DNA from: Paratissierella segnis
GTDB taxonomy: Bacteria > Bacillota > Clostridia > Tissierellales > Tissierellaceae
Reading direction: 5' to 3'
DNA length: 46,857 nt
Assembly: GCF_014385195.1 (NCBI RefSeq)
Contig: NZ_JACRTG010000019.1
Span: forward strand, 1-46,857
Below the pieces are notes generated by a model, which was not told the origin of the DNA, searched no databases, and saw only the letters and a list, made by a program, of their open reading frames with translations. Positions within the stretch are counted from its first letter, which is position 1. The number at the start of each line of letters is the position of its first letter. This document shows, piece after piece, positions 1 through 6,779 of this stretch. Position numbers and translations under genes: made by a program.

Positions 1-156
1 TTTTTCTCTCTATCCTGTTTTTTTCTTTGAATTTAAGAGGTTCTATTAATTTTGCCCTTTTTTAATCATTTCTTTTGTTTTTATTTGTTTTTTTATCTTG
101 ACATATTACCAGATTGCTCTGTTAATACTATTATTTGCCTATTCTCATTTTTAATA

Positions 157-179
157 CAAAAAAGGCATATCATGCCTTT
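157..179 (-). terminator. Intrinsic terminator overlapping the end of sigF
   Basis: On the minus strand an 8-bp perfect stem (AAAGGCAT / ATGCCTTT) with a 3-nt loop is followed by six T residues. The sigF stop codon TGA falls at the tip of the hairpin, so the terminator shares sequence with the last codons. It closes the spoIIA operon. Confidence 0.8.
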
Positions 180-928
180 GCTAGTATTTTCCTCATATCA
201 TCGATTATCCTCTTTTCGATGCGGGAAACTTGCACTTGCGATATGCCCAACATTTGCGCAACTTCAGTTTGAGTTTTGTCCTTAAAATATCTCAATATTA
301 TCACTTGCCTATCTCTAGGCTTAAGTTGATTCAATATTTCCTTTAAAACTATATTGTCTATTAAATTTTCATCTTCTTCAGGCTCTAAGCTTATTTTGTC
401 TATAAGATATAATGGCGAACCTTCGTTTTGATGAACCACATCATATAAATATTCAGGTTGATAAGAGGATTCAAGCGCCATTACGATTTCTTCTTTTTCA
501 ATACCAATTTCTTCTGAAATCTCTTGGATAGTCGGTTCTCTTCCCAATTCTTTTTGTAGTTTCTCTTCTGCAGACTTTGCCATTCCTGCTACTTGTTTAA
601 GGGATCTGCTTACCTTTATGATGCCATCATCTCTTAAAAATCTTTTGATTTCCCCAATGATCATTGGCACAGCATATGTAGAAAATTTTACATCATATGA
701 ATTGTCAAATTTATCTATCGCTTTTAAAAGACCTATGCTACCTATTTGAAATAAATCCTCTGTATCATATCCCCTATTCATAAAACCTTTTAAGACAGAT
801 CTGATCAACCCCAAATTACTCTCTACCAGAATCTCTTTAGCTCGTTTGTCCCCATTCTGAGATTTATTAATTAAATCTATCGTCTCTTCATGGGATAATA
901 GAGCCTTTCTATTTCCCTCAGAGCTCAT
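170..928 (-). CDS. sigF: RNA polymerase sigma-F factor (forespore-specific)
   Basis: The 252-aa product is a sigma-70 family factor of the sporulation type. It directs the first forespore-specific transcription after asymmetric septation. Region 2 lies at about residues 35-105, with the core-binding and -10-recognition motif around GSIGLLKAIDKFD. Region 3 follows at about 120-180, and region 4 with its helix-turn-helix (GISQVQVSRIEK) occupies the last 55 residues. There is no region 1, as usual for sporulation sigmas. It is third in a spoIIAA-spoIIAB-sigF operon, 5 nt after spoIIAB, so activity should be held off by SpoIIAB until SpoIIAA is dephosphorylated. Sigma-G is the nearest alternative, but the operon context decides for sigma-F. 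The ATG start is preceded by AAGGAG. Confidence 0.97.
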   Translation of the reverse strand: MSSEGNRKALLSHEETIDLINKSQNGDKRAKEILVESNLGLIRSVLKGFMNRGYDTEDLFQIGSIGLLKAIDKFDNSYDVKFSTYAVPMIIGEIKRFLRDDGIIKVSRSLKQVAGMAKSAEEKLQKELGREPTIQEISEEIGIEKEEIVMALESSYQPEYLYDVVHQNEGSPLYLIDKISLEPEEDENLIDNIVLKEILNQLKPRDRQVIILRYFKDKTQTEVAQMLGISQVQVSRIEKRIIDDMRKILAKA

Positions 929-933
929 AATAT

Positions 934-1371
934 CTACTCCTTATCAATAGAGGTATTTATCTTTTTCTTCATGGTAACTATTGTGCCTTTATCCTTATGG
1001 CTTTCCACTATCAAATCATCCATAAATGTTTCCATAACTGTAAAACCCATACCGGATCTATCTAAATCAGGCTTAGAAGTATAAAAAGGCTCCATAGCCT
1101 GCTTTATATCTTCAATACCTTTGCCTTCGTCTGTAATGCTAATTTCGATTTCATTTCTATTTATACTTGCCTCTACGGTTATCATACCATCTCCATATTC
1201 ATAGCCATGTATTATGGCATTTGTAACGGCCTCCGATACTGCTGTTTTTATATCAGATAGTTCCTCTAAAGTAGGATCCAATTGAGACGCGAAACTAGCT
1301 ACAACAACCCTAGCAAAAGATTCATTTGAAGACTTACTTAAAAATTCTAATTTCATATAATTTTTATCCAT
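934..1371 (-). CDS. spoIIAB: Anti-sigma-F factor / serine kinase SpoIIAB
   Basis: This GHKL-fold kinase binds and inhibits sigma-F, and inactivates SpoIIAA by phosphorylation. From the chosen start (145 aa) the N box SEAVTNAIIHGY is at about residues 46-57, the G1 box DEGKG at 81-85 and the G2 box SGMGF at 106-110. The reading frame is open further upstream (GTG at 1380, ATG at 1377). The ATG at 1371 is preferred because GAGGGG lies 8 nt before it and the product then begins like known SpoIIAB proteins (short lead, then KLEF). The Shine-Dalgarno site lies in the last codons of spoIIAA, implying translational coupling. Confidence 0.95.
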   Translation of the reverse strand: MDKNYMKLEFLSKSSNESFARVVVASFASQLDPTLEELSDIKTAVSEAVTNAIIHGYEYGDGMITVEASINRNEIEISITDEGKGIEDIKQAMEPFYTSKPDLDRSGMGFTVMETFMDDLIVESHKDKGTIVTMKKKINTSIDKE

Positions 1372-1376
1372 AATCA

Positions 1377-1718
1377 TCACCCCTCTAAAGTTTCTAAAGC
1401 ATCATCTATATTTTTATAAACTTCAATTATTTTTAATAACCCTGACATCCTAATCAACTTATCAACATATACATTTGAACTAACTATTGCTAATTTTCCT
1501 TTATTTTCAGTTGCATTTTTATACCTTCCCATAATAAGCCCAATTCCGGAACTATCCATCAATGAAAGCTGCGTTAAATCAAGGATTATATTTTTAAGGC
1601 TGCTCTCTTTATATTTCATATCAATCTTTAGCCTTGCTTTTTCGCTTATATGGTGATCTAATTCCCCATAAAAATGAACAATCAAATTATTTTTTTCAGT
1701 ATCTATAGTATAACTCAA
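1377..1718 (-). CDS. spoIIAA: Anti-anti-sigma factor SpoIIAA
   Basis: A 113-aa STAS-domain protein. When unphosphorylated it displaces sigma-F from SpoIIAB; SpoIIE normally dephosphorylates it. The GELDHH motif at residues 18-23 and LMDSSGIGLIMGRY at 53-66 are diagnostic. By alignment with B. subtilis Ser58, the phosphorylated residue should be Ser56. The start codon is TTG, backed by a strong AGGGGGG site 6 nt upstream. It is the first gene of the spoIIA operon, behind a close match to a sigma-H promoter. Confidence 0.95.
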   Translation of the reverse strand: MSYTIDTEKNNLIVHFYGELDHHISEKARLKIDMKYKESSLKNIILDLTQLSLMDSSGIGLIMGRYKNATENKGKLAIVSSNVYVDKLIRMSGLLKIIEVYKNIDDALETLEG

Positions 1719-1742
1719 ATTTATCCCCCCTAGCTTATGTGA

Positions 1743-1772
1743 ATATTCAACATAAATATAGTTTTCTCCTTC
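1743..1772 (-). promoter_or_regulatory. Sigma-H-type promoter of the spoIIA operon
   Basis: Read on the minus strand, GAAGGAGAA (8 of 9 to the sigma-H -35 consensus RNAGGAWWW) is followed by a 12-nt spacer and GTTGAATAT (9 of 9 to RNNGAATWW). It lies 24 nt before the spoIIAA TTG. In B. subtilis the spoIIA operon is transcribed by sigma-H under Spo0A-P activation, so the match fits. I did not resolve a Spo0A box. Confidence 0.8.
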
Positions 1773-1811
1773 AAAGAATTTTAACTATTTTTGTCGATTA
1801 ATGAGAAAAAA

Positions 1812-1883
1812 GGAGATCCCTCCAAGTTGGTCGGAAATGACAAAAGCCAAAGGCGTCATTTCGACTGTAATGGAGAAATCCCC
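1812..1883. repeat. Intergenic stem-loop repeat, copy 1, behind folD
   Basis: Nested inverted repeat. The outer arms are 1812-1823 and 1872-1883, the inner arms are 1830-1841 (GTCGGAAATGAC) and 1855-1865 (GTCATTTCGAC), and the apex holds GCCAAAGGC. The outer-arm mismatches become G-U pairs only in minus-strand RNA, the strand on which folD is transcribed. There the structure ends in TTTTTTCTC, so it can act as the folD terminator. A second, longer copy lies at 30467-30587 behind dnaJ, with the same core CAAAAGCCAAAGGC. Confidence 0.85.
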
Positions 1884-1899
1884 TCTTAATTTTTAACTC

Positions 1900-2760
1900 T
1901 CATCTATCCTCTGTCAACTGCCTAAAGCATGCCTTTACAACTTGATTTAAAAGTACAGTAGTCGTAACGCTACCTACCCCTCCGGGAACAGGTGTTATCG
2001 CTTCTACAAAATCAGATACACTGTCAAAATCCACATCACCGCTTAAATTTCCTTCCCTATCCAAACTTACACCTACATCTATAACAATTGATTTTTCAGT
2101 GAAATATTTTTTATCAAAATATTTAGCTTTCCCTAATGCTGTTACAACAATATCGGCATTTCTAGTAAGCTCTTCTAAATTTTTAGTTCTGGAATGACAA
2201 ATAGTAACTGTAGCATTTTTTTGAAGCAGCATCATTGCCAAAGGCTTACCAACTACCATTGACCTGTTAATTATCACTACATTTTTGCCTTCCAATTCAA
2301 TATTATTGTGAATAAGTATTTCCATAGCGGCTTTAGGAGTAGCCGGTGCAAACCCTTCCATATCTCCTTCAAAGATCAATTCCAGATTGAGCGGATGCAT
2401 ACAGTCAACATCCTTATCCGGACTTATGGAGGTTCTTATTCTTTCCTCGTCGATATGTTTCGGCAACGGCCTAAACAAAAGAATCCCCGAAATATAATCA
2501 TTTTTATTTAAGACATCCATAAATTGCATTAAATCATCTGTGCTTATATTCTCGTCTTTTTCATATACAATAGATTTGATACCAAGCTTTTCGCAGCTTT
2601 TTATGATGCTTTTTTCGTAGGATATATCACTGGGATCACTACCCAATCTAACTACACCTATTGTCGAAGTTTTGCCCTTACTTTCTAATTCCTTTATTCT
2701 TTCAGCCATAGATTCCTTTATTTTTTTAGCAACAAGGCTTCCCTTTAAAATCTCTGTCAC
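1900..2760 (-). CDS. folD: Divergent FolD-family methylene-THF dehydrogenase, cyclohydrolase lysine missing
   Basis: A 286-aa protein of the methylenetetrahydrofolate dehydrogenase/cyclohydrolase family, full length (E. coli FolD is 288 aa). The catalytic-domain motif begins GSDPSDISYEKSIIK (40-54) and the nucleotide-binding loop is INRSMVVGKP (164-173). The C-terminal motif is VPGGVGSVTT (258-267). Tyr48 and Asp119 are present. However, the position of the catalytic lysine (E. coli Lys54) is Ile52 and the partner glutamine (E. coli Gln98) is Phe96. The KDVDG motif reads KDVDC. Spacing among these residues matches E. coli, so this is unlikely to be an alignment slip. I infer that dehydrogenase activity may remain while cyclohydrolase is lost. 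GTG start with GGAGG upstream; monocistronic. Confidence 0.85.
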   Translation of the reverse strand: MTEILKGSLVAKKIKESMAERIKELESKGKTSTIGVVRLGSDPSDISYEKSIIKSCEKLGIKSIVYEKDENISTDDLMQFMDVLNKNDYISGILLFRPLPKHIDEERIRTSISPDKDVDCMHPLNLELIFEGDMEGFAPATPKAAMEILIHNNIELEGKNVVIINRSMVVGKPLAMMLLQKNATVTICHSRTKNLEELTRNADIVVTALGKAKYFDKKYFTEKSIVIDVGVSLDREGNLSGDVDFDSVSDFVEAITPVPGGVGSVTTTVLLNQVVKACFRQLTEDR

Positions 2761-2787
2761 AATATCCCTCCTCTTTTATTTACCCAT

Positions 2788-2815
2788 ATTATAGCATAGC
2801 TTTGGTTTATTACAA
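2788..2815 (-). promoter_or_regulatory. Sigma-A promoter of folD
   Basis: Minus strand TTGTAA, 16-nt spacer, TATAAT (perfect -10). It lies 27 nt before the folD GTG and just past the terminator of the upstream NlpC gene, so folD is probably its own transcription unit. Confidence 0.65.
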
Positions 2816-2821
2816 GGATTT

Positions 2822-2849
2822 AAAAAAAAAGCACTAAATTAATAGTGCT
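2822..2849 (-). terminator. Intrinsic terminator of the NlpC/P60 gene
   Basis: Minus strand GCACTA / TAGTGC stem with a 6-nt loop of TTAATT type, followed by nine T residues, 22 nt after the NlpC stop codon. Confidence 0.85.
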
Positions 2850-2871
2850 CATGCAATTCATATTCAAAAAT

Positions 2872-3906
2872 TTAATTTACAATTCTCCTGGCTGTTACAT
2901 ATCTTTGACCGTAATAACCCGATTCAATAGTGGAGATTGTTACTTTTTTTGCAGTGCTGGAGGAGGCATGAATCATATTTCCGTCTCCTATATATATCCC
3001 TACATGGGATATTCCTCTGCCGCTTGTATTGAAGAATAATAAGTCTCCCGGTATTAATTCGGATTTATCTATGTACGTGCCTACCTGTGCTTGTTCAGAT
3101 GATGATCTAGGAATTTTAATTCCCAATTCCATGGAATAAATCGAGTATGTAAGTCCTGAACAATCATAACCTCTTCTTCCAGTATCTGCATAAACATATG
3201 GTTTTCCAAGCTTGCTATACGCTGATGCTACAGCTTTACTTAATATTTGAGATTTTCTTGAACCAGAGGACCTGGAAACCTGCTCTCTAGCACTTCTCAA
3301 TTCTATATCATTATCATTTACTGAAAATTCATTCACGTTTCCATCAGCAATGATGAACTTTCCATCTACATAATCTTTTATAACAACTGAATCACCTTGT
3401 GTTAATACATAACACTTATCATCTTTTTTTATAACTTTATTTACTAATGATATGCCTTGAGTTAAAGATTCAGAGTTATAAGGCTGCAGCTCTGCCAGTT
3501 TCACATATCCGCTGATATTTTCTGTAGTTTTAAACAAACCGTATTCTCCTTCTATTCTTTCAGGAGTTACAAAATCATCAACATTTAATATTTTAATCAT
3601 TGTGCCTTCCGGCTTGTCTAATAACGGTGTATTATTAACTACTTTGTATTTAAGCGAACTATTTGTAGTGCGAATTAGCACATCTTTGGGTATCTTTATA
3701 CCTTCTTTTCCATATTGTATCAAGAATGAGTCTTCTCTTTCCTTTACAACATCAACAACATCACCTTTGTTGAAAGCAATTTGAGTTCCGTCATCCTTTA
3801 TAGCTTTATATTCCTTAACGAATTTTCCAGTGTCTTTAAATCCTAACAACAATACTATAGACAATAATGCTACAACCATTGGCAGATTGTGTCTTTTTGA
3901 CTCCAA
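2872..3906 (-). CDS. Secreted NlpC/P60 cell-wall peptidase with SH3-like N-terminal region
   Basis: Probable gamma-D-glutamyl-diamino-acid endopeptidase acting on peptidoglycan stem peptides outside the membrane. Residues about 9-23 form a hydrophobic signal or anchor segment (LPMVVALLSIVLLLGF). The middle (about 30-205) looks like repeated small beta-rich SH3-type domains that would bind the wall. The C-terminal NlpC/P60 domain carries the catalytic Cys (DCSGLTYSIY, Cys249), His (SHVGIYIGDG, His301) and a second His (IHASSS, His313). The frame is open to a GTG at 3915. I chose the TTG at 3906 because GGGGGAG sits 8 nt before it. It is flanked by its own promoter and terminator. The substrate peptide is inferred from the family only. 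Confidence 0.88.
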   Translation of the reverse strand: MESKRHNLPMVVALLSIVLLLGFKDTGKFVKEYKAIKDDGTQIAFNKGDVVDVVKEREDSFLIQYGKEGIKIPKDVLIRTTNSSLKYKVVNNTPLLDKPEGTMIKILNVDDFVTPERIEGEYGLFKTTENISGYVKLAELQPYNSESLTQGISLVNKVIKKDDKCYVLTQGDSVVIKDYVDGKFIIADGNVNEFSVNDNDIELRSAREQVSRSSGSRKSQILSKAVASAYSKLGKPYVYADTGRRGYDCSGLTYSIYSMELGIKIPRSSSEQAQVGTYIDKSELIPGDLLFFNTSGRGISHVGIYIGDGNMIHASSSTAKKVTISTIESGYYGQRYVTARRIVN

Positions 3907-3986
3907 AATAAACACTCCCCCTTTATTTGATTTAATCCACAGAATTATTAAAGCATAAAACCGTAAAGATTTACTTAACTGTAATT

Positions 3987-4015
3987 ATTATATTATAATC
4001 TATTGCTATTGGCAA
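3987..4015 (-). promoter_or_regulatory. Sigma-A promoter of the NlpC/P60 gene
   Basis: Minus strand TTGCCA, 17-nt spacer, TATAAT: 11 of 12 consensus bases with ideal spacing. It lies between the rnpB terminator and the NlpC start, leaving a leader of about 75 nt. Confidence 0.85.
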
Positions 4016-4059
4016 CATAATTATTACAAAAAAGTTACAAAATAGTTGAAAAAAGTTGA

Positions 4060-4096
4060 AAAATAAAGAAAATCCCAGGGTATCACCCTAGGATTT
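4060..4096 (-). terminator. Intrinsic terminator of rnpB
   Basis: Minus strand AAATCCTAGGGT, GAT loop, ACCCTGGGATTT, then a T-rich tail (TCTTTATTTTT). The 12-bp stem has a single mismatch and begins about 11 nt after the P1 helix of RNase P RNA. Confidence 0.85.
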
Positions 4097-4106
4097 CCAT
4101 ATCAAT

Positions 4107-4445
4107 GAGTAAGTCTATAAGCCGTGTTCTGTTTATATGGTCATCTATCTAGATCTGTTGTTACCAATAGATTCCTGCGACCTACCATTTGAACAGCAAC
4201 GAGCAGCTGCTTTTTTTGTTCTCTTTTGGTCTTGCTCTTGATGGGGTTTACATAGCCATTTAGTCACCTAAATGCTGGTGAGCTCTTACCTCGCCTTTCC
4301 ATCCTTACCTCACACTTGATATGCTAGGCGGTTTCTTTCTGTTGCACTTTCCTTAGGGTCGCCCCCACTGGACGTTATCCAGCATCACGCTCTGTAGAGC
4401 ACGGACTTTCCTCATGCTTTTGGCACGCGACCACACAACTTACTC
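4107..4445 (-). ncRNA. rnpB: RNase P RNA, bacterial type A
   Basis: This is the catalytic RNA that trims tRNA 5' leaders. On the minus strand the universal core GAGGAAAGTCCGTGCTC, then GTGCAACAGAAAG, AACCGCC, AGGTAAGAGCTCACC and ACAGAACACGGCTTAT occur in the right order. The ends pair as helix P1 (GAGTAAGT with ACTTACTC), which sets the limits at about 339 nt. The AGTGCAACAGAAAGAAACCGCC segment and overall plan resemble the E. coli type A class rather than the B. subtilis type B, as expected for Clostridia. It has its own promoter and terminator. Confidence 0.97.
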
Positions 4446-4453
4446 TCTATAAT

Positions 4454-4482
4454 AATATAACATATTTATAAGCTATTTGCAA
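4454..4482 (-). promoter_or_regulatory. Promoter of rnpB
   Basis: Minus strand TTGCAA, 17-nt spacer, TATATT. Transcription would start at about 4447, at the base of helix P1. The same TTGCAA/17-nt arrangement is used by rpsT. Confidence 0.65.
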
Positions 4483-4527
4483 AAACATAATTTGGAAAGG
4501 AAAACCGAAATGACAAAATATATATCA

Positions 4528-5238
4528 TTAATCCTCGGGTAAATACAGTATCCTACCGCAAGATTCACAAAAAACTATTTCCTTTTTTTGAAGTCTTTCT
4601 CTTGCATACATAGAGACAAACATATTGCAACCGCCACACACAAAATTTTCGGCAGTTACTATACCGCGTCTTTTGCTTTTCTTCAGCACTTGGTATCTGT
4701 TTAAAATGTCTTTGTTAATTTTTTCATTTAAGCTTTTAATTTGAATATTTTCATATTCAATCTTTTCCACTAAACTTTTTTGCATTTCGCTATTTGATTC
4801 CTTTAAATTTTCAATTTGATTGGCAATTTTATTTAATAAATCCGTAGAAACTATATATTCTTCTTCCAAAGAATCATTTTCTTCCATCAGGGTCAGTATT
4901 TCTGTTTCAATATCTTCTATTTTGATTTTTAATTTGTCTTTTTCTTCAATTAAATAATTGATCTGTTTTATATCGTTGATTTTACCATTATATAAATCTG
5001 CATCTATTTCTTTAATCTTAAAATCATAAGTGTTTAAAAATCTATTGCTTCTATTTAAAGCGCTCTTGTTCGATTTAATCCTATCATTTAGATTATCTAC
5101 TTTCTCCTTGATATTATTAAATTGTTCCAAAATTTGTTTCATTTTTAAATCCTTTTTAATAATATCCAGATTTTCTTTATGATTCTCCAATGCATTATAG
5201 TGATTTTCCAGTTCCCAAATAAAATCTAGCTGAGACAT
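4528..5238 (-). CDS. Coiled-coil protein with C-terminal C4 zinc ribbon
   Basis: Residues about 1-180 are a long charged coiled coil rich in Lys, Glu and Asn. The C-terminus carries CGGC and CESC pairs about 24 residues apart, a C4 zinc ribbon, followed by RILYLPED. This matches the conserved family annotated only as C4-type zinc ribbon domain protein, found next to nif3 in many Bacillota; its function is unknown. The frame runs upstream to 5268, overlapping nif3. I chose ATG 5238 (236 aa) because GGAGG lies 6 nt before it and it leaves a 14-nt gap after nif3. It is last in a trmK-nif3 operon upstream of rnpB. Confidence 0.85.
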   Translation of the reverse strand: MSQLDFIWELENHYNALENHKENLDIIKKDLKMKQILEQFNNIKEKVDNLNDRIKSNKSALNRSNRFLNTYDFKIKEIDADLYNGKINDIKQINYLIEEKDKLKIKIEDIETEILTLMEENDSLEEEYIVSTDLLNKIANQIENLKESNSEMQKSLVEKIEYENIQIKSLNEKINKDILNRYQVLKKSKRRGIVTAENFVCGGCNMFVSMYARERLQKKEIVFCESCGRILYLPED

Positions 5239-5252
5239 AAAATCCCTCCATT

Positions 5253-6044
5253 TTAATATAATTGACATTTAACGGATGGTTCCTCATAAATCTTAATGTA
5301 AATCTCATTATGAAATCTTTCGTCCAGATATTTCTTGATTTCAGACAATATTATCTTTTCTGTATGATAGTGACCGGCATCTGCCAAGAGCAATCCTAAT
5401 TGCACTGCCATTTCAGCATCATGATACTTTATATCCCCGGTTATGTAAATGTCTGCACCCATTTTATAAGCATCATAAATAAAATCCGAACCGCTGCCAC
5501 CACATACAGCTACCCTTGAAATAGATTTATTGATATCTCCAAAAACAGAGATATAATCCACATCTAATTTTGACTTAACTAAGCCTAAATACTCTATTGC
5601 AGTTCTCTTTTCTATATCACCTATCCTTCCATATCCATAAATTTTATCATCATATATTTTTGATATGCTCAAACAAGTAGCATTTTTAAGTTCTAACATA
5701 TCTGCCAAAATATCATTGACTCCGCCTATGGCTAAATCCAAATTTGAATGAGCGTTATAAATTGTGATATCTTCCCTTATTGCACTTAGTATAAGTCTTT
5801 CTTTGTATGTCCTGTTCGTTATACTATTCAATGGTTTGAAAATTATTGGGTGATGGGTGATTATCATTTGATAATTTTCTTTAATTGCTGTGTTTAATAC
5901 ATCCTCATTTGTGTCTAATGCAACAAGTATCCTTTCTATATGAGAATCATCACAACCCACCTGAAATCCGGTATTGTCCCAAGAATCAATAAGTTTGCTA
6001 TCAGCCCAACTATCCATTGCATTTATTATATCTTTAGCTTTCAA
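5253..6044 (-). CDS. Nif3-like dinuclear metal centre protein (YqfO family)
   Basis: A 263-aa member of the Nif3/DUF34 family, often labelled GTP cyclohydrolase 1 type 2 homolog; the true biochemical role is unsettled. The metal-ligand motifs are visible: IITHHPIIFKPL, HSNLDLAIGGVNDIL, GDIKYHDA and a C-terminal DAGHYHTEKI. It is the short form without the inserted PII-like domain of B. subtilis YqfO (longer, by memory). It starts at TTG inside the last codons of trmK (11-nt overlap); GGAGG lies 12 nt before the start, a long spacing. Order trmK-nif3-zinc-ribbon is conserved in Bacillota. Confidence 0.9.
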   Translation of the reverse strand: MKAKDIINAMDSWADSKLIDSWDNTGFQVGCDDSHIERILVALDTNEDVLNTAIKENYQMIITHHPIIFKPLNSITNRTYKERLILSAIREDITIYNAHSNLDLAIGGVNDILADMLELKNATCLSISKIYDDKIYGYGRIGDIEKRTAIEYLGLVKSKLDVDYISVFGDINKSISRVAVCGGSGSDFIYDAYKMGADIYITGDIKYHDAEMAVQLGLLLADAGHYHTEKIILSEIKKYLDERFHNEIYIKIYEEPSVKCQLY

Positions 6045-6729
6045 TTTCCGTTAACACCTCCTTATAATCCTTAATCTTCTCTGTTAATTCCTCATATCTT
6101 GCCCTTCCCTTTTCGGAAGGAGTTTCTTCCAAATCCTCTATAATGTTTAATACACTTTGAATCTTATTTTGAAGGAATTCCTTTAGTAAGGGATGTTTTT
6201 CCATTATCAAAGATTTCCCAATCTCAAAATATATATCCTTGTCAACAAAATCTAGACCTTTTTTAGCATAGATTATCTCATAGAATTTATCATCCTCCTT
6301 TGCTAAACTTTCTTCAATGATTTTGAATTTATTATGTATAAGATAGTCTCTAAGTTCTCGACTTGCTATCATTGGCTGGAAGATGAAATTTGTTATTGAA
6401 TCTGTCATATTTTGATTTTTCTCAAGTATCTCTTTGATTAACAAACCTCCCATTCCCGCTATGATGACTGTATCTATTTCAAATGGTTGAAGTATTTCCA
6501 AGCCATTGCCTAATCTAGTTTCTATTTTATTTTCAAGGTTAGCTATCTTTACATATTCAATTGCCTTATTTAAAGAGCCTTGACTTATATCTGTGGCAAT
6601 AATATATTTTGATATATTATTCTGAATCAAATATGCAGGTATATATCCATGATCTGTTCCTATATCACCAACGATAGAATTCTGTGGTGTAAGTCTTACT
6701 ATTTCTTTAAGTCGATTTGATAATTTCAT
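6034..6729 (-). CDS. trmK: tRNA (adenine22-N1)-methyltransferase TrmK
   Basis: A 231-aa SAM-dependent methyltransferase that makes m1A22 in bacterial tRNAs. Motif I is VGDIGTDHGYIPAYLI (about residues 20-35) and the catalytic-loop region is IIAGMGGLLI (about 88-97). FQPMIASRELRDYL follows, and the C-terminus is helical. It sits directly behind rpoD, as in B. subtilis (sigA-trmK-yqfO). No promoter is obvious in the 50-nt gap, so transcription probably reads through the rpoD stem-loop. Confidence 0.93.
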   Translation of the reverse strand: MKLSNRLKEIVRLTPQNSIVGDIGTDHGYIPAYLIQNNISKYIIATDISQGSLNKAIEYVKIANLENKIETRLGNGLEILQPFEIDTVIIAGMGGLLIKEILEKNQNMTDSITNFIFQPMIASRELRDYLIHNKFKIIEESLAKEDDKFYEIIYAKKGLDFVDKDIYFEIGKSLIMEKHPLLKEFLQNKIQSVLNIIEDLEETPSEKGRARYEELTEKIKDYKEVLTEIES

Positions 6730-6751
6730 AAAATATCTTCCTTTCCAACAT

Positions 6752-6779
6752 AAAAGATTCGCAAATAAGCGAATCTTTT
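6752..6779 (-). terminator. Stem-loop behind rpoD, partial terminator
   Basis: A perfect 11-bp inverted repeat (AAAAGATTCGC / GCGAATCTTTT) with a 6-nt loop starts right at the rpoD stop codon. On the minus strand the T-run is mostly inside the stem and continues only as A-T-G, so termination may be incomplete. That would allow read-through into trmK. Confidence 0.65.

Noticed and set aside
52..285. Plus-strand frame at the left edge
   Set aside because: It runs antisense into the 3' end of sigF across its terminator and has a low-complexity Phe/Leu-rich product without a ribosome-binding site.
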